64,000 nucleotides of DNA from Treponema bryantii NK4A124 (lineage in GTDB: Bacteria; Spirochaetota; Spirochaetia; Treponematales; Treponemataceae), in the NCBI RefSeq assembly GCF_000421345.1, contig NZ_ATWV01000009.1, positions 88,510 through 152,509 of the forward strand, written 5' to 3'. Under the pieces are notes generated by a model. It saw only the letters and a program-made list of their open reading frames with translations. It searched no databases and was not told where the DNA came from. Both the position numbers and the translations under genes were made by a program. Of this stretch, positions 1 to 7,613 are shown piece by piece. Position 1 is the first letter of the stretch. Every line of letters begins with the position of its first letter.

Positions 1-1
1 G

Positions 2-1009
2 CAGTTTATATGCCTTGGAATACTTTTTGTCTTTTTGATTTCTTTTTTCTATGCCCTGATACTTAAAAACAGTATTAAGGTTGAAAGAAATACACAAAAA
101 CTTAAACTTGCCTGTAAAGAGCACTCAGAAATATCGTTTACAATCAAAAACTTTTCGCCTCTTACAGCTCATGTCTGCTATTTTTTTGATGAAGTGCCCT
201 ATTTTCAGATTTTTAATGATGGTAACAGGGGAATTACCAGGCTCAGGCCTCATGAAATCAAAAAAATTACTTACGAGGTAACTTCGCGTGACAGGGGGCT
301 TTTTCATGCAGGACCTGTGCGTTTCAGGACTAGTGACCCGCTTGGACTTTTTTTAATTGATATGGAAGTTCCTGCTCCCCTGGAAATCACTGTGCGTCCT
401 GCCCGAATAAAGCTGATTACTGAGGCTGTTCCGGGCTTTCCTCAGGGCAACATCAAAATCAATAACCCCTGCTACGAAGATATCACCATGCGCCGTTCTA
501 TCCGTGAGTATATGAATGGCGACGAACAGAAGCGGATTAACTGGCGGGCAAGCGCTAAGTTTGATGCTCTTTTTACAAATCAATATGAAGCTTCTTTTGA
601 CGCACCCTTTTTTGTCTTTTTGAATCTTGCTCTGGAGGATTACGACCTGCACACCCGAACCTTTCATATGGAAAAAGCCATCGAAATAGCGGCAAATATT
701 GTTGAAAAGTCTCGTTTCCTCAGACAGCGCTGTGGATTTGCGGCTTATGCCGAAGGTTTTCCATACCTTCCGCCACATCAAAATCAGGCAGATTCAATTC
801 TGGATATATTATCTGTCATAAAAAGTGCACAAGGTAAGATAAATTATAACCCAAGAACCCGTTTTAAAAATCAGCTGCCACATGGAACCCTCTTTTTTGA
901 AATAGGTCCTGAAGAAGTTGATAAGTATTTTGCAAAGGTAGAAGCCAATAAGCAGGATATTAATACTCAGAATGTAGGAATAATGAAGAATTATGCAGGG
1001 AAACTTTGA
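2..1009 (+). CDS. DUF58 domain protein, 5' end cut by window
   Basis: The reading frame is open to the left edge of the window and encodes a hydrophobic stretch before the first possible internal start (TTG at 35), so the true start lies upstream and the gene is partial. The visible part is an N-terminal membrane segment followed by the DUF58 core, with the typical motif RINWRASAKFD preceded by REYMNGDEQK. DUF58 proteins usually sit next to a MoxR ATPase and DUF4129 or transglutaminase membrane proteins; the next gene overlaps it by 17 bp and fits that pattern. The precise function is not known; a role in envelope or complex assembly is inferred from family context. Confidence 0.8.
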   Translation, partial: QFICLGILFVFLISFFYALILKNSIKVERNTQKLKLACKEHSEISFTIKNFSPLTAHVCYFFDEVPYFQIFNDGNRGITRLRPHEIKKITYEVTSRDRGLFHAGPVRFRTSDPLGLFLIDMEVPAPLEITVRPARIKLITEAVPGFPQGNIKINNPCYEDITMRRSIREYMNGDEQKRINWRASAKFDALFTNQYEASFDAPFFVFLNLALEDYDLHTRTFHMEKAIEIAANIVEKSRFLRQRCGFAAYAEGFPYLPPHQNQADSILDILSVIKSAQGKINYNPRTRFKNQLPHGTLFFEIGPEEVDKYFAKVEANKQDINTQNVGIMKNYAGKL

Positions 1010-2447
1010 GAGAATCTTTGAACGGATTTTAGTTTTTACAACTTCCTCTTCTCTTATGCTGGCTGCAGCCGGAATCTTTTCTACAGTGCTTAATAATTAC
1101 GAAGTTGATAAAGTTTTTGTTGATTTATTTGTCTACATTGTTCTTGGTGCTTCGGGCCTGATATTTTCTCTTGTACTTCAGATTTTTGCCATTGAAAAAA
1201 TAAAGTCCGCAATGCATGTTGTTTTCATAGTTTTTTATGAGATTGCAGTTCTTGTGCTTGCGGCACTTTTGGGCGAAGGTTATGCTCCTTATATATTGAT
1301 TCCGGCTCTTTTAGTTGAATATTTTATCGGCGTTGGAATTAATGACATGTTTATTTATCATGACAGGTTTATATATGAATGCGAAGGCTTTGAAGGGAAA
1401 GAACTGGAAACTTATCTTTTTCATAATAACCTCGTCGCAATCGATTTGACAGAAAAAACAAAAGGCCAGCAGGCAGTTTTATTCGGACTTTCTGTTGTAA
1501 TGTTTATAATTCTTGTTTTTGGAAAGCTTTCTCAAGGTTATTTTAACCAGATTATTACTATGCTGGTTATTGTATTTTACCTGAGTATTATGCTTTGTTA
1601 TTATACTTTAGGCTTATTTAAGAATGATGTTTTTTATGCCTTCCTTGGCTTTAAGAATTACATCGCGGACAAAAAGAAGATTTTACGTTCTGTATTTTTG
1701 ATTATACTGCTTGCTTCTGTATTTGCGGCTCTGCTTTCATCAAATAAGGCTCTTATCAAAATCAATTATTTTTTGAGTGAATATGACGAACAGTTGAATG
1801 ATAATATGCCTGTTCACGAAGATGATTTTGGTTATATTCCGCTTCCGGAATTAAATATGGGAGATGATTTTGGACCAGAAGTAAGACCAAATCTTATTCT
1901 TGAAATAATTTTTGAATTCATTAAATATGCTGCAATTGTGGCTATTGCCGGCGCGGTTCTCTACTTTTTCATAAAGCCTTTTTTTACCAGACACTGGAGA
2001 GTATTCTGGAGCGAAGGAAAACTAATCAGATTCCTGCGGGATGTCTGGTCTGATATTAAAAGCTTTTTCAGATTTATTTTTTCAAAGGATGATTCCAGCC
2101 AGGCCTACTCTACGGTTCAGGCAAAAAGCTTTCAGGATTCAATGCTGGACTTTTTGAAAAAGGCAAAACGCAGTAAGGAAAAGACTGCTGAAATTGACCG
2201 TCTCACAAAGCAGTTTATGCGTCTTATTGACTGGGGAGAGACTCATAAAATCCATTACCGTGCAAACCTGGCACCGGCGGAATATACAAAGCTCATTGAA
2301 CAATATTTTCAAACTGAAGATAATAAAGAAGCTGCCTCAAATGCAGGACAGCTTTTTGAAAAAGCACTGTATGATAAAGAAGTTCTTACGGCGGAAGAAG
2401 AAAAGCTTTTTATTGAATCAATTAAAAAGGTTTTGCAATGCGAATAG
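993..2447 (+). CDS. Multi-pass membrane protein with DUF4129-like C-terminus
   Basis: This 484-residue protein has about eight hydrophobic segments (roughly residues 15-35, 42-65, 72-95, 97-115, 160-180, 185-207, 230-250 and 312-332) and a soluble basic C-terminal region. Near residue 415 the run YRANLAPAEYTKLIEQYF resembles the proline-glutamate motif of DUF4129 domains. The ATG overlaps the end of the DUF58 gene by 17 bp, indicating translational coupling. DUF58 and DUF4129 proteins often share an operon, so this is probably the partner subunit. The DUF4129 assignment is by eye and weaker than the membrane topology. Confidence 0.6.
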   Translation: MQGNFERIFERILVFTTSSSLMLAAAGIFSTVLNNYEVDKVFVDLFVYIVLGASGLIFSLVLQIFAIEKIKSAMHVVFIVFYEIAVLVLAALLGEGYAPYILIPALLVEYFIGVGINDMFIYHDRFIYECEGFEGKELETYLFHNNLVAIDLTEKTKGQQAVLFGLSVVMFIILVFGKLSQGYFNQIITMLVIVFYLSIMLCYYTLGLFKNDVFYAFLGFKNYIADKKKILRSVFLIILLASVFAALLSSNKALIKINYFLSEYDEQLNDNMPVHEDDFGYIPLPELNMGDDFGPEVRPNLILEIIFEFIKYAAIVAIAGAVLYFFIKPFFTRHWRVFWSEGKLIRFLRDVWSDIKSFFRFIFSKDDSSQAYSTVQAKSFQDSMLDFLKKAKRSKEKTAEIDRLTKQFMRLIDWGETHKIHYRANLAPAEYTKLIEQYFQTEDNKEAASNAGQLFEKALYDKEVLTAEEEKLFIESIKKVLQCE

Positions 2448-3811
2448 TTTTTTACTCTACTAATTCAAATGTTTTTGATGAGAATACTTTCAAGATTTCT
2501 GTGATGCCGCGGAATGAGGTGTCTTTTGGGGATTTTTGTGCAGCTCATCCCGAGTATGAGTTTTTCTGTCTGACGCAAAAGCCGGGTATGTTTATGCCTG
2601 AGCAATTTGAGAACTCACAGGGGGCTTCAGAAGAAAACTCAAAAACTTCAGGCTCACACGGGGTGGCATCTTTGCACTCCAATATCCGATATCTTCCACT
2701 AGAGACTGACAGTCAGACTTTTACCGATGCTCTTTTAGAACTAAAGCCAGATCTTGCAATTGCCATGACCTTCTGGATTGAGCCCTACGACTGGCTGCCT
2801 GTTAGTGATGCACTTGTGGGTGAAAAATTGAAGGCTGCCGGGGTTCGGACAATCTGTCATCCGGTACAGACTGCGCTGATCTGCTTTGATAAATGGCGGA
2901 CCCATAACCAGCTGGCGCGGCTGGGCTTTGAAGTGGCGGCGGGAGTTTTCTGCGATCATGATTTATATTTTTGCGCAGGAAGCAATAAAGAAGTATTACG
3001 CAATGTTTATAAGGAAAGTGTGCTGGCTCAGATTCGGAGGCTGCAGTTACCTGTTATCATAAAAGATACAACAGGCTTGAGTTCTTATGGAATGACGGTT
3101 GCCCATACCTACGGCGAGGTTGCAGGTTATCTTAATTCTAAAAGAAATAATTCAAACAGATTGATAGAAGAGTTTATAAAGGGCCGTCAGTTCGGTTTGG
3201 AGATTTACGGTGCGCCTGGGGCTTACACTGTGCTGCCGCCTTTTGAATTCAGTGTAAATCAGTATGGAATTACCAGTCCTAAACAGAGTGTGAAATACGG
3301 GCCTTGTGAACTACCTGAGGTTTTGCGGGAGATGATGTTGAAGCTTGCCCATGGGCTTGGGCTTTGCGGGGCTGCTCAGGTTGATTTGATTTTAGATGAT
3401 GATGGTAAATGGCACATTATTGAAATAAACCCACGCCTTAGCGGAATGACTTATACCTATGCGGCTGCATGCGGGCTTTCTGTTTTTGAGATGATGTATA
3501 AGGCGGTGATTGAGCCTGTCGAAATCACCGCAGGATTCAAACCTTTTGTTTTAAGCCTCAAGCTTCCTTTGATGTCAGAAAAACAAATGGAAGAAATCCT
3601 GCTACTTGAAGGTGTCAAACTCTTAAATCAAACTAACGACCTTGCTGCAAAACAGGAACGTGAAAAAGGATTCTGCGAGTGTATAATTGCTGCAGATGAA
3701 AAATCAATTCTACAGAATGCAGTCGCCAGGTTCGAAGAACTCTTTCCCGGCGATGCAATTATTCTTCAGGCTATGAAGATTATTGAATCAGAAGACTTTT
3801 GCATTAGTTAG
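2438..3811 (+). CDS. ATP-grasp domain protein (carboxylate-amine ligase-like)
   Basis: The 457-residue protein has an N-terminal pre-ATP-grasp region, an ATP-grasp core at about residues 155-350 (LPVIIKDTTGLSSYGM, RLIEEFIKGRQFGLEIYG, and the metal-binding end HIIEINPRLSGMTY), and a C-terminal domain. ATP-grasp enzymes join a carboxylate to an amine or thiol through an acyl-phosphate; the substrate cannot be read from the sequence. It overlaps the preceding gene by 10 bp. Codons at 3503-3531 are formed by a copy of the genome's type A palindromic repeat and encode AVIEPVEITA just after the core, an apparent in-frame insertion. Confidence 0.75.
   Translation: MRIVFYSTNSNVFDENTFKISVMPRNEVSFGDFCAAHPEYEFFCLTQKPGMFMPEQFENSQGASEENSKTSGSHGVASLHSNIRYLPLETDSQTFTDALLELKPDLAIAMTFWIEPYDWLPVSDALVGEKLKAAGVRTICHPVQTALICFDKWRTHNQLARLGFEVAAGVFCDHDLYFCAGSNKEVLRNVYKESVLAQIRRLQLPVIIKDTTGLSSYGMTVAHTYGEVAGYLNSKRNNSNRLIEEFIKGRQFGLEIYGAPGAYTVLPPFEFSVNQYGITSPKQSVKYGPCELPEVLREMMLKLAHGLGLCGAAQVDLILDDDGKWHIIEINPRLSGMTYTYAAACGLSVFEMMYKAVIEPVEITAGFKPFVLSLKLPLMSEKQMEEILLLEGVKLLNQTNDLAAKQEREKGFCECIIAADEKSILQNAVARFEELFPGDAIILQAMKIIESEDFCIS
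3503..3531. repeat. Type A palindrome, copy inside the ATP-grasp gene
   Basis: The arms GCGGTGATT (3503-3511) and AATCACCGC (3523-3531) pair perfectly around the loop GAGCCTGTCGA. It is the same short form as the copy at 8674-8700, with G/A changes that keep the stem paired. It lies in frame inside the ATP-grasp coding sequence. Confidence 0.8.
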
Positions 3812-3813
3812 GT

Positions 3814-4410
3814 TTAACGCAAAGCCTTTCTATCCGCTTCAAAAATCCCGTGGCGGTTGCAGTAGGCGTAAAGCTTGCGTACCCGGTTGATTTTGAAGCG
3901 TGCTTCTGCATTACCTTCCGGGTAAAGTTTTACCAGCTGCACTCCCTGATCAGAAATAGCCGCAATAAAGGAAATATAATGTTCCTTTGTCATCGGATGA
4001 TTGAGAGTCACAAAATATTCGTCTTCGACAATCTTGACTTTCAGAGAATGTTCCTCGTCCGGGCTTTCGGCTTCCAGTGGCGGCAAGGTAATTCCACAGC
4101 AGGAAATTACAGCCTCGCCGGTAGTCTGAATCACATTTCCGCAAACCGGGCAGACATAAAATTTTCCCTTTGCCATATTGCAGGCTTTATTCAGATTTGT
4201 AATATCCTCGCCGGAAAGAAGTTCAATCACAGAAACATCCAGTGCCTTTCCAAGAGCTTCAAGCAGTCCCACATCCGGAAATCCTTTTCCTGTTTCCCAT
4301 TTACTCACGGCCTTGCTTGTTACAAAAATCTTCTGGGCAAGTTCTTCCTGAGTCATCTTCTTGTTTTCGCGGAGTCTTTTAATTACCGCTCCTGTTACAT
4401 AGTTGTCCAT
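3814..4410 (-). CDS. XRE regulator fused to a desulfoferrodoxin
   Basis: Residues 1-65 form an XRE/Cro helix-turn-helix (MTQEELAQKIFVTSKAVSKW). Residues 84-198 match desulfoferrodoxin: a desulforedoxin-type Fe site with Cys87, Cys90, Cys104 and Cys105 (CPVC, then CC), followed by a superoxide-reductase domain with all five expected iron ligands, His121, His138 (NHPM), His144 (EHYI), Cys184 and His187 (YCNRHG). The Lys that precedes the first His in many superoxide reductases (EKH) is Glu here (EEH). A redox- or superoxide-sensing repressor is inferred. The start has the strong site AAGGAG. It converges on the ATP-grasp gene with 2 bp between them. Confidence 0.85.
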   Translation of the reverse strand: MDNYVTGAVIKRLRENKKMTQEELAQKIFVTSKAVSKWETGKGFPDVGLLEALGKALDVSVIELLSGEDITNLNKACNMAKGKFYVCPVCGNVIQTTGEAVISCCGITLPPLEAESPDEEHSLKVKIVEDEYFVTLNHPMTKEHYISFIAAISDQGVQLVKLYPEGNAEARFKINRVRKLYAYCNRHGIFEADRKALR

Positions 4411-4458
4411 AAAAATCTCCTTAAAAAACTGCCGGCCAACAGATTAAATTGTGATTTT

Positions 4459-4487
4459 AGATTAGCACAGCAAAGTCTTGGATACAA
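4459..4487 (-). promoter_or_regulatory. Predicted promoter of the XRE-desulfoferrodoxin gene
   Basis: On the minus strand TTGTAT (4487-4482) and TAATCT (4464-4459) are separated by 17 bp. It lies about 50 bp upstream of the ATG at 4410 and is divergent from the leader promoter at 4523. Prediction by eye only. Confidence 0.45.
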
Positions 4488-4522
4488 CCTACGCTTCGTG
4501 GAACAGAAAGAAATTAATAGAC

Positions 4523-4551
4523 TTGACGTAATTAAACTTTTTCTGTATGTT
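4523..4551 (+). promoter_or_regulatory. Predicted promoter of the Thr-codon leader
   Basis: TTGACG (4523-4528) and TATGTT (4546-4551) are separated by exactly 17 bp. Transcription would start near 4558 and run through the leader ORF to the terminator at 4696-4727. Confidence 0.6.
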
Positions 4552-4572
4552 GGCTTTATGATGTTCAATTTT

Positions 4573-4659
4573 ATGACTCAGGATACACGTTCTCTTACCA
4601 CAACCACCACAAATGATGATGGCGAGATTAGCGTATGCCCGGGGTACAAAGTGCGATAG
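4573..4659 (+). CDS. Candidate leader peptide with five consecutive Thr codons
   Basis: The short frame ATG 4573 to TAG 4657-4659 encodes 28 residues beginning MTQDTRSLTTTTTNDDGE. In-frame ATGs also lie at 4558 and 4561. The five Thr codons (ACC ACA ACC ACC ACA) are at 4597-4611. It sits between a good promoter and an intrinsic terminator, before a gene with no other visible promoter, the layout of a ribosome-mediated attenuator such as thrL. No clear ribosome binding site precedes it and the downstream genes are not threonine biosynthesis genes, so the role is uncertain. Confidence 0.4.
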   Translation: MTQDTRSLTTTTTNDDGEISVCPGYKVR

Positions 4660-4695
4660 TTCGATAGATTGAACATTTTTTAATCTGGATAATCG

Positions 4696-4727
4696 GCCAC
4701 TTGCCTTCGGGTAAGTGGCTTTTTTTT
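4696..4727 (+). terminator. Intrinsic terminator with UUCG loop, possible attenuator
   Basis: A 10-bp stem GCCACTTGCC / GGTAAGTGGC (one G-T pair) closes on a TTCG tetraloop and is followed by eight T. It lies 40 bp before the methyltransferase ATG, so transcription from 4523 must read through to express that gene. GGCGAG at 4621-4626, ten bases after the Thr codons, could pair with CTTGCC of the left arm, a weak candidate antiterminator. Confidence 0.85.
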
Positions 4728-4767
4728 GCTCGCAGGGCCCGCAGCAAAATGCAAAAGGAGGTTTTAT

Positions 4768-5589
4768 ATGGACTTACACGATTTTAAGGATGTAGCTGAA
4801 AACTACGACAGGTATCTTGAGGTTATGTACAGAGATTTTGACGCTCATGAAGGCTTTCAGAATTTTTATCTGGAGCTTGCAAAAAAGTATGGCAAAAATG
4901 GTGTGATTGATGTGGCTTGTGGTACCGGCGCGGTTCTGCTCTATCTTGCTGAGCATGGTGTAATTGCTGACGGCACTGATTTGTCTGAGGAAATGTGCCG
5001 TGTCTGTTCAGAAAAGGCTGCAGCTAAAAATCTGGACTTGAGAATCTTTCCTGGTAACATGACTGATTTTGATACGGGCAGAAAATATTCACTTGTCATA
5101 ATTGCAAGAAGCGGTTTTATGCATTTGCCGGACCAGAAGTCTCAGATTGCGGCTTTGAAAAATCTTGGTCGGCATCTTGTTCCTGGCGGCATTCTTACAC
5201 TTAATACTTTTGACCCCTGGCCGGCCGTACAGGCTCAGCAGATGAATACAAAGCCGGATGATTACTCTTTCCGTCTGGAATATGTAAATAGCCAGGGGCA
5301 GCGCGAAAAAATCTACAATGCGATTTCCTATAATCCCTGGACACAGATTATGAGCGGCAACTGGAAGTTTGAAACTTATGATGAAGACGGCAAAGTGATT
5401 GGAGAGCGGATTCGCCCACTCAAAATGCGTCAGACTTACCGCTGGGAAATCTTTCTTCTTGCAGAGCTCTGCGGCTTTGAAGTTGTGGATATCTACCGGG
5501 GCTACAAGGGCGACAAGGAAGATTTGAATGATCCTATGAGCGCCGCAAAAAATCAGAGTAATCTGATCTGGATTTTAAGAAAAAAATAA
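4768..5589 (+). CDS. Class I SAM-dependent methyltransferase
   Basis: The start at 4768 is chosen because AAAGGAGG lies 7 bp upstream; the longer frame from 4726 runs over the terminator region. The 273-residue product has the class I methyltransferase glycine-rich motif VIDVACGTGAVLLYLAEHG and the acidic end of strand 2 (GTDLSEEM), followed by a motif IV-like region. The substrate is unknown; a small molecule is likely from the compact size. The alkaline-phosphatase-fold gene follows after 11 bp, so the two are probably cotranscribed and may be controlled by the upstream leader. Confidence 0.8.
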   Translation: MDLHDFKDVAENYDRYLEVMYRDFDAHEGFQNFYLELAKKYGKNGVIDVACGTGAVLLYLAEHGVIADGTDLSEEMCRVCSEKAAAKNLDLRIFPGNMTDFDTGRKYSLVIIARSGFMHLPDQKSQIAALKNLGRHLVPGGILTLNTFDPWPAVQAQQMNTKPDDYSFRLEYVNSQGQREKIYNAISYNPWTQIMSGNWKFETYDEDGKVIGERIRPLKMRQTYRWEIFLLAELCGFEVVDIYRGYKGDKEDLNDPMSAAKNQSNLIWILRKK

Positions 5590-5600
5590 AAGGACTGAAC

Positions 5601-6722
5601 ATGGAAAAACATAAAATCGTATTACCGGATTATAAAAACTGTATTGCAAACCTACCTAACTCAATTTTGAAAAAATTGGGGCTGACGACCAATGGAGATA
5701 CCCTTCCTCTTCTGGATAAATATCTTCAAAAGGATTACAAGAACATAGTTGTAATCCTTCTGGACGGAATGGGAAAAGCAATTCTTGAGCGGCATCTTAA
5801 AGCTGAGGGAAGTTTCAGGACTCATCTTGCGGGAATCTATTCTTCTACTTTTCTTTCAACTACGGTTGCGGCGACAACTTCTGTTATGTCAGGCTTACAG
5901 CCTTGCCAGCATGCCTGGCTTGGCTGGGACTGTTATTATCCTCAGGTAGGTGAAAACGTAACTGTTTTTCTCAATAAGATTCAGGGAACAGAAAAGCCTG
6001 CTGCAGATTACAATGTTGCCTGGACTTTGACTCCATACGAGAATGTAACCGAAAAAATCAAAAAAGCTGGAAAAGAAGCTTATCTCCTTGCTCCCTTTCT
6101 TGATTCTGAAATCGACAGCTTTGATAAGATTTGCCAACATATAAAAAATATATGTAGATTGGAAGCTGAGGGAACTGGCGTATCGGATAGCCCAAGATAC
6201 ATTTACGCTTACTGGAATCAGCCGGACGGACTTTTGCACACCTATGGCTGCGGGTCTAAAGAGGCGCATGAGTGTATTGTTACTCTTGAGAAAGATGTTG
6301 CGGAGCTCGCAGCAGAACTTGAAGATAGTCTTATCGTCGTAACCGCAGACCATGGACACATCGATACAAATTATGTTTATATTCAGGATTACCCGAAGCT
6401 TTTTGATTGCCTTGTTCGTAAGCCTTCACTTGAGCCTCGTGTTTTAAATCTCTTTATTAAAGATGGTAAAAAGGAGTTTTTCGAAAAGGAATTCAATCGC
6501 CTCTTTGGTGAAAAATTCATTCTGATGCCGGTTGAAGAAGTGATTGCAAAAAATCTGATGGGGACTGGTAAACATCATAAAACTTTCCGCTCGATGCTGG
6601 GAGATTATATTGCGATTGCTACCAGTGACCTTTCAATTTATGCAAATGGACAAAAGTTTGTGTCGCTGCACGGAAGCCTTACTCCGGATGAAATGGAGAT
6701 TCCTCTGATTGTGTATCCTTAG
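5601..6722 (+). CDS. Alkaline-phosphatase-superfamily phosphodiesterase-like protein
   Basis: The 373-residue protein has the metal-binding pattern of the type I phosphodiesterase/nucleotide pyrophosphatase group: N-terminal VVILLDGMGKAI with its first Asp, the nucleophile region STTVAATTSVMSGL with a candidate Thr, and the later VVTADHGHIDT with Asp and two His. No signal peptide or membrane segment is visible, so it is probably cytoplasmic. It follows the methyltransferase by 11 bp with the site AAGGA. Substrate not determined. Confidence 0.75.
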   Translation: MEKHKIVLPDYKNCIANLPNSILKKLGLTTNGDTLPLLDKYLQKDYKNIVVILLDGMGKAILERHLKAEGSFRTHLAGIYSSTFLSTTVAATTSVMSGLQPCQHAWLGWDCYYPQVGENVTVFLNKIQGTEKPAADYNVAWTLTPYENVTEKIKKAGKEAYLLAPFLDSEIDSFDKICQHIKNICRLEAEGTGVSDSPRYIYAYWNQPDGLLHTYGCGSKEAHECIVTLEKDVAELAAELEDSLIVVTADHGHIDTNYVYIQDYPKLFDCLVRKPSLEPRVLNLFIKDGKKEFFEKEFNRLFGEKFILMPVEEVIAKNLMGTGKHHKTFRSMLGDYIAIATSDLSIYANGQKFVSLHGSLTPDEMEIPLIVYP

Positions 6723-6740
6723 CGCAGTGACGTCAGCGAT

Positions 6741-7613
6741 TTACATTTCTACAGTCTGAACTAAGGCAGAAATTGAGCGGTCTGAAAAGTCGCCTTTTTC
6801 TGCCATTTTTTTGATTTCTTCCGGCTTGTACTTTGATTCAGGGTAAACTACTACTACAGCCTTGTCGCCGTTCTGAAGGAAGTTTGATTCGCCCCAGGCT
6901 GTGTAGCGTGTTGCTCCGATTGAAACTAGTATGCGTGACGGGCGGCCTGCGGCTACAAGGTAGCTGTGAATGTCTTCTGCGGGACCTTCGTTGAGCTGGT
7001 GGTTGAATTTGTCCAGCATCCAGTCAGTCAGTTTTTTGTAGATGTAGCTGTAGTCGCGGACTGCGGAGTTTTCGCCGTAGTCGTGAACTTCACCATTACG
7101 GATAAGGAAGCTCGCAATGCGGTAGTCGTTGAGATTGCTCTTTTCTGTAAAACTTTCTGAGTCGAAGGCTATCTGATTTTCTGAAAAGCCTTTTGTGCAA
7201 GCACCCCAGTTTTTCTTTTCGCTGATTTTCTTTGCGCCCTGTTTTCTGATTGAGCAGTCGTTTGAGGCGCCAAAGCTTACAGGCCTGAGTTTTACTAACT
7301 GGTCGCCTTGCCAGCTTGCATCAAAAATGATTGCACATTCCGGCTCTATCTGAAGTTTTTCTTCGCCCTTTGGGAAAATTATGCGTTTAGGGTCAAAGGG
7401 GAAGATTGTAAGAAAATCCGGAATTACTGAAGCGTCTGAGGCCGAATTTGCCTCTTTTTTGGGTAAAAAGGTTGGAAAAATGGCCTTTGGGGCGTTTTGC
7501 TCGAGCGTCTTAACGTTTTTAAAGTCAGAAGCTTCTCCTGCCTGCTCCAGGTGTCCTGTAAAATTTCCAGCCACACCGAAGCATGGAATATCATTTGTGT
7601 CGTAAAAGTTCAT
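6741..7613 (-). CDS. DUF5718-like protein, possible FAH fold
   Basis: This 290-residue soluble protein looks like DUF5718, a family of unknown function. The segments CSIRKQGAKKISEKKNWGAC and DYSYIYKKLTDWMLDKFN recall fumarylacetoacetate-hydrolase-like folds, but I see no complete metal site that would justify naming an activity. It is last in the minus-strand operon metG-nadE-femX-this gene. Its ATG overlaps the femX stop by 1 bp (TAATG), indicating translational coupling. Confidence 0.5.
   Translation of the reverse strand: MNFYDTNDIPCFGVAGNFTGHLEQAGEASDFKNVKTLEQNAPKAIFPTFLPKKEANSASDASVIPDFLTIFPFDPKRIIFPKGEEKLQIEPECAIIFDASWQGDQLVKLRPVSFGASNDCSIRKQGAKKISEKKNWGACTKGFSENQIAFDSESFTEKSNLNDYRIASFLIRNGEVHDYGENSAVRDYSYIYKKLTDWMLDKFNHQLNEGPAEDIHSYLVAAGRPSRILVSIGATRYTAWGESNFLQNGDKAVVVVYPESKYKPEEIKKMAEKGDFSDRSISALVQTVEM

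Noticed and set aside
3850..4659. A 269-residue plus-strand frame reaching into the leader ORF
   Set aside because: Most of it is antisense to the XRE-desulfoferrodoxin gene. Only the short end with the Thr codons, downstream of a promoter, was kept as a candidate leader peptide.
4558..4727. A threonine operon leader in the strict sense
   Set aside because: The Thr codons and terminator fit, but no thrA, thrB or thrC gene follows. I report it as an attenuator candidate without claiming threonine biosynthesis control.
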